The notes under the pieces: generated by a model
What the model was told of the DNA's origin: nothing
Database searches by the model: none
What the model saw: the letters and a program-made list of their open reading frames with translations, nothing else
Made by a program: the position numbers and the translations under genes
Source: Polytrichum commune
Taxonomy: Eukaryota > Streptophyta > Polytrichopsida > Polytrichales > Polytrichaceae
DNA: 64,000 nt
Assembly (NCBI GenBank): GCA_950295325.1
Contig: OX485803.1
Span: 248,001-312,000, forward strand
Direction of reading: 5' to 3'
Shown: positions 62,874 to 64,000 of the stretch, in pieces
How positions within the stretch are numbered: the first letter of the stretch is position 1
How the letters are laid out: the number at the start of each line of letters is the position of its first letter

Positions 62874-64000
62874 ACTGAAGTAAGTCTTGTGCACTCCACT
62901 CAATCATTGAAGCAGTCTGGAACAAGTACAACACTGAAACGTAAGGGCGTTGTACTACAAATTTTATTGCAGATAGTAGAATCCAAGTAGCGTGACACAC
63001 ATCTTAATACATACCCTACAGGATTTTCCTATCTTTTCACGGCTACCTCAACAGTTAGCTGATCATTCATTCAACATTGATTCCACTCCCAATTCAACCT
63101 TTCATGTCTTGCAACTATATAATATAGCATAAACGAATAGAATTACAGCCTTATGTTTGATAGGCATTGATTCAATGTGGTTGTTTGATGTGATTGAATC
63201 AATGTGAAAACGATGTTCACTTTTGGTTTTAGAGTTCTGTGATTCGAAGAAGATTAAACACTTGGATCCTCTACTTCAGCTCATACGAAGTCAATCTTAT
63301 ACAGGCTAAGGCAAGCCATCAATGGAACATCTCTGCAAAGAAAGAAAGAAAAAAAAACAGGCAACACTAGTGGGATCTTCAGAATGCTCTTCAAATTAAA
63401 TCACTGCTTTTGAAGACCATGTGCGAGCCTGATCAATATGTAACTTAACTAAACCTGCTGAGGACTAAGTTACAGTGTAGCACTCATCACCCAAACTCCA
63501 CAAAAAAGTCTGCAACCAGAAGAAATAGAATTGTAGGGACACCTTACGAGCTGCTACTTGTAGCTAAAGCAACACATGAACAAATTTGGAATACTTACCC
63601 ACGAGAATTCCAGAAGTTGTAGGCATCGCTTGCGCAAATTAGCTGTTAGCGCTTGGCACTCTGTCTACAGGGGATCTACTTGAACTGGTGAATCCTGAAT
63701 TGCTTCAACTTCGAGGACTTGAAGTTGGGATCTGTTGAAGTGAAGCACAGATGAGGCGTGTTGCCCAATAAGCTGTTGGGTTTTGGTTTATGAGTGCCTC
63801 AGAGATGGTGGGAGACAAGTTGAGGAAGAGATCTCTGAGTCGGTACAGAAAGGAAGTACTTAAGCAGAGGCTGGCTGGCTTCATATCGGAGGTGGGTCCT
63901 AGCCTACCTTCGCTATCAGAGACAAAAGAAGGGATGGTGATCATAGATGCCGTGGTCGTATCAGAGCTAAGTTACTCTACGGAAACATGTCGGACGAGCA
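62874..64000 (-). promoter_or_regulatory. Unit 3: leader intron, leader exon and upstream flank
   Basis: The leader acceptor is at 62874 and the leader exon donor at 63599 (CTCGTGG followed by GTAAGT), as in the other units. A 79-residue minus frame at 63705-63944 is not open in units 0-2 and is taken as untranslated. The window ends inside this flank. Confidence 0.5.

Noticed and set aside
1-64000. tRNA, rRNA, CRISPR, bacterial operons or organellar inserts
   Set aside because: No cloverleaf, spacer array, operon spacing or organellar gene was recognised on either strand; inspection by eye can miss diverged tRNA genes.

Overview
This window looks like nuclear DNA of a land plant. It is AT-rich, has spliced genes with GT-AG introns, contains an LRR gene family of immune-receptor type and a chloroplast-rhodanese gene fragment, and is crowded with plant-type DNA transposons. 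The short helical segment before the LRRs resembles the winged-helix part of NLR immune receptors, in a style I associate with bryophytes or other seed-free plants. The exact clade cannot be fixed from this window.

The backbone is a tandem array of four copies of one unit, all genes on the minus strand. Unit 0 (about 1.5-23 kb) holds a wrecked gene. Unit 1 (25.8-43.4 kb) holds a nearly complete pseudogene. Unit 2 (43.5-58.7 kb) and unit 3 (58.7 kb to the window end) hold genes that look intact. The intact gene has four coding exons of matching phase: a 44-residue leader, a large exon with a trihelix (Myb/SANT-like) DNA-binding domain and a Ser/Pro/Gln-rich region, a 49-residue exon resembling the NLR winged helix, and an LRR exon with an acidic Ser/Glu tail. 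The predicted proteins have 875 and 871 residues, with no nucleotide-binding domain between the DNA-binding part and the LRRs. This trihelix / winged-helix-like / LRR architecture is the main candidate for something undescribed. A conserved non-coding leader exon and leader intron lie upstream of each copy.

Unit 0 is the second point of interest. Its trihelix exon has been turned into a hairpin with two 603-bp arms that differ at one position around a 113-bp loop. The arms share stretches of 22-25 nt with the intact genes, so the hairpin could feed small RNAs against the family. The outer end of the right arm falls exactly on the terminus of a 9.9-kb CACTA-type element (3986-13843). That element carries fragments of host genes: a rhodanese (STR14-like) fragment and a four-exon open stretch resembling the N-terminal region of a ULP2-type SUMO protease.

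The rest is repeats. Two long non-coding blocks (here R-A and R-B) are carried along with the tandem units. Into them have inserted three hAT-like MITEs with perfect 8-bp target duplications, three elements with 3-bp duplications of PIF/Harbinger type, a palindromic MITE family, a long-TIR MITE pair, a CACTA-like MITE and one solo LTR. For several of these the empty site survives in a sister unit, which gives relative ages. I saw no tRNA, rRNA, CRISPR or organellar sequence.
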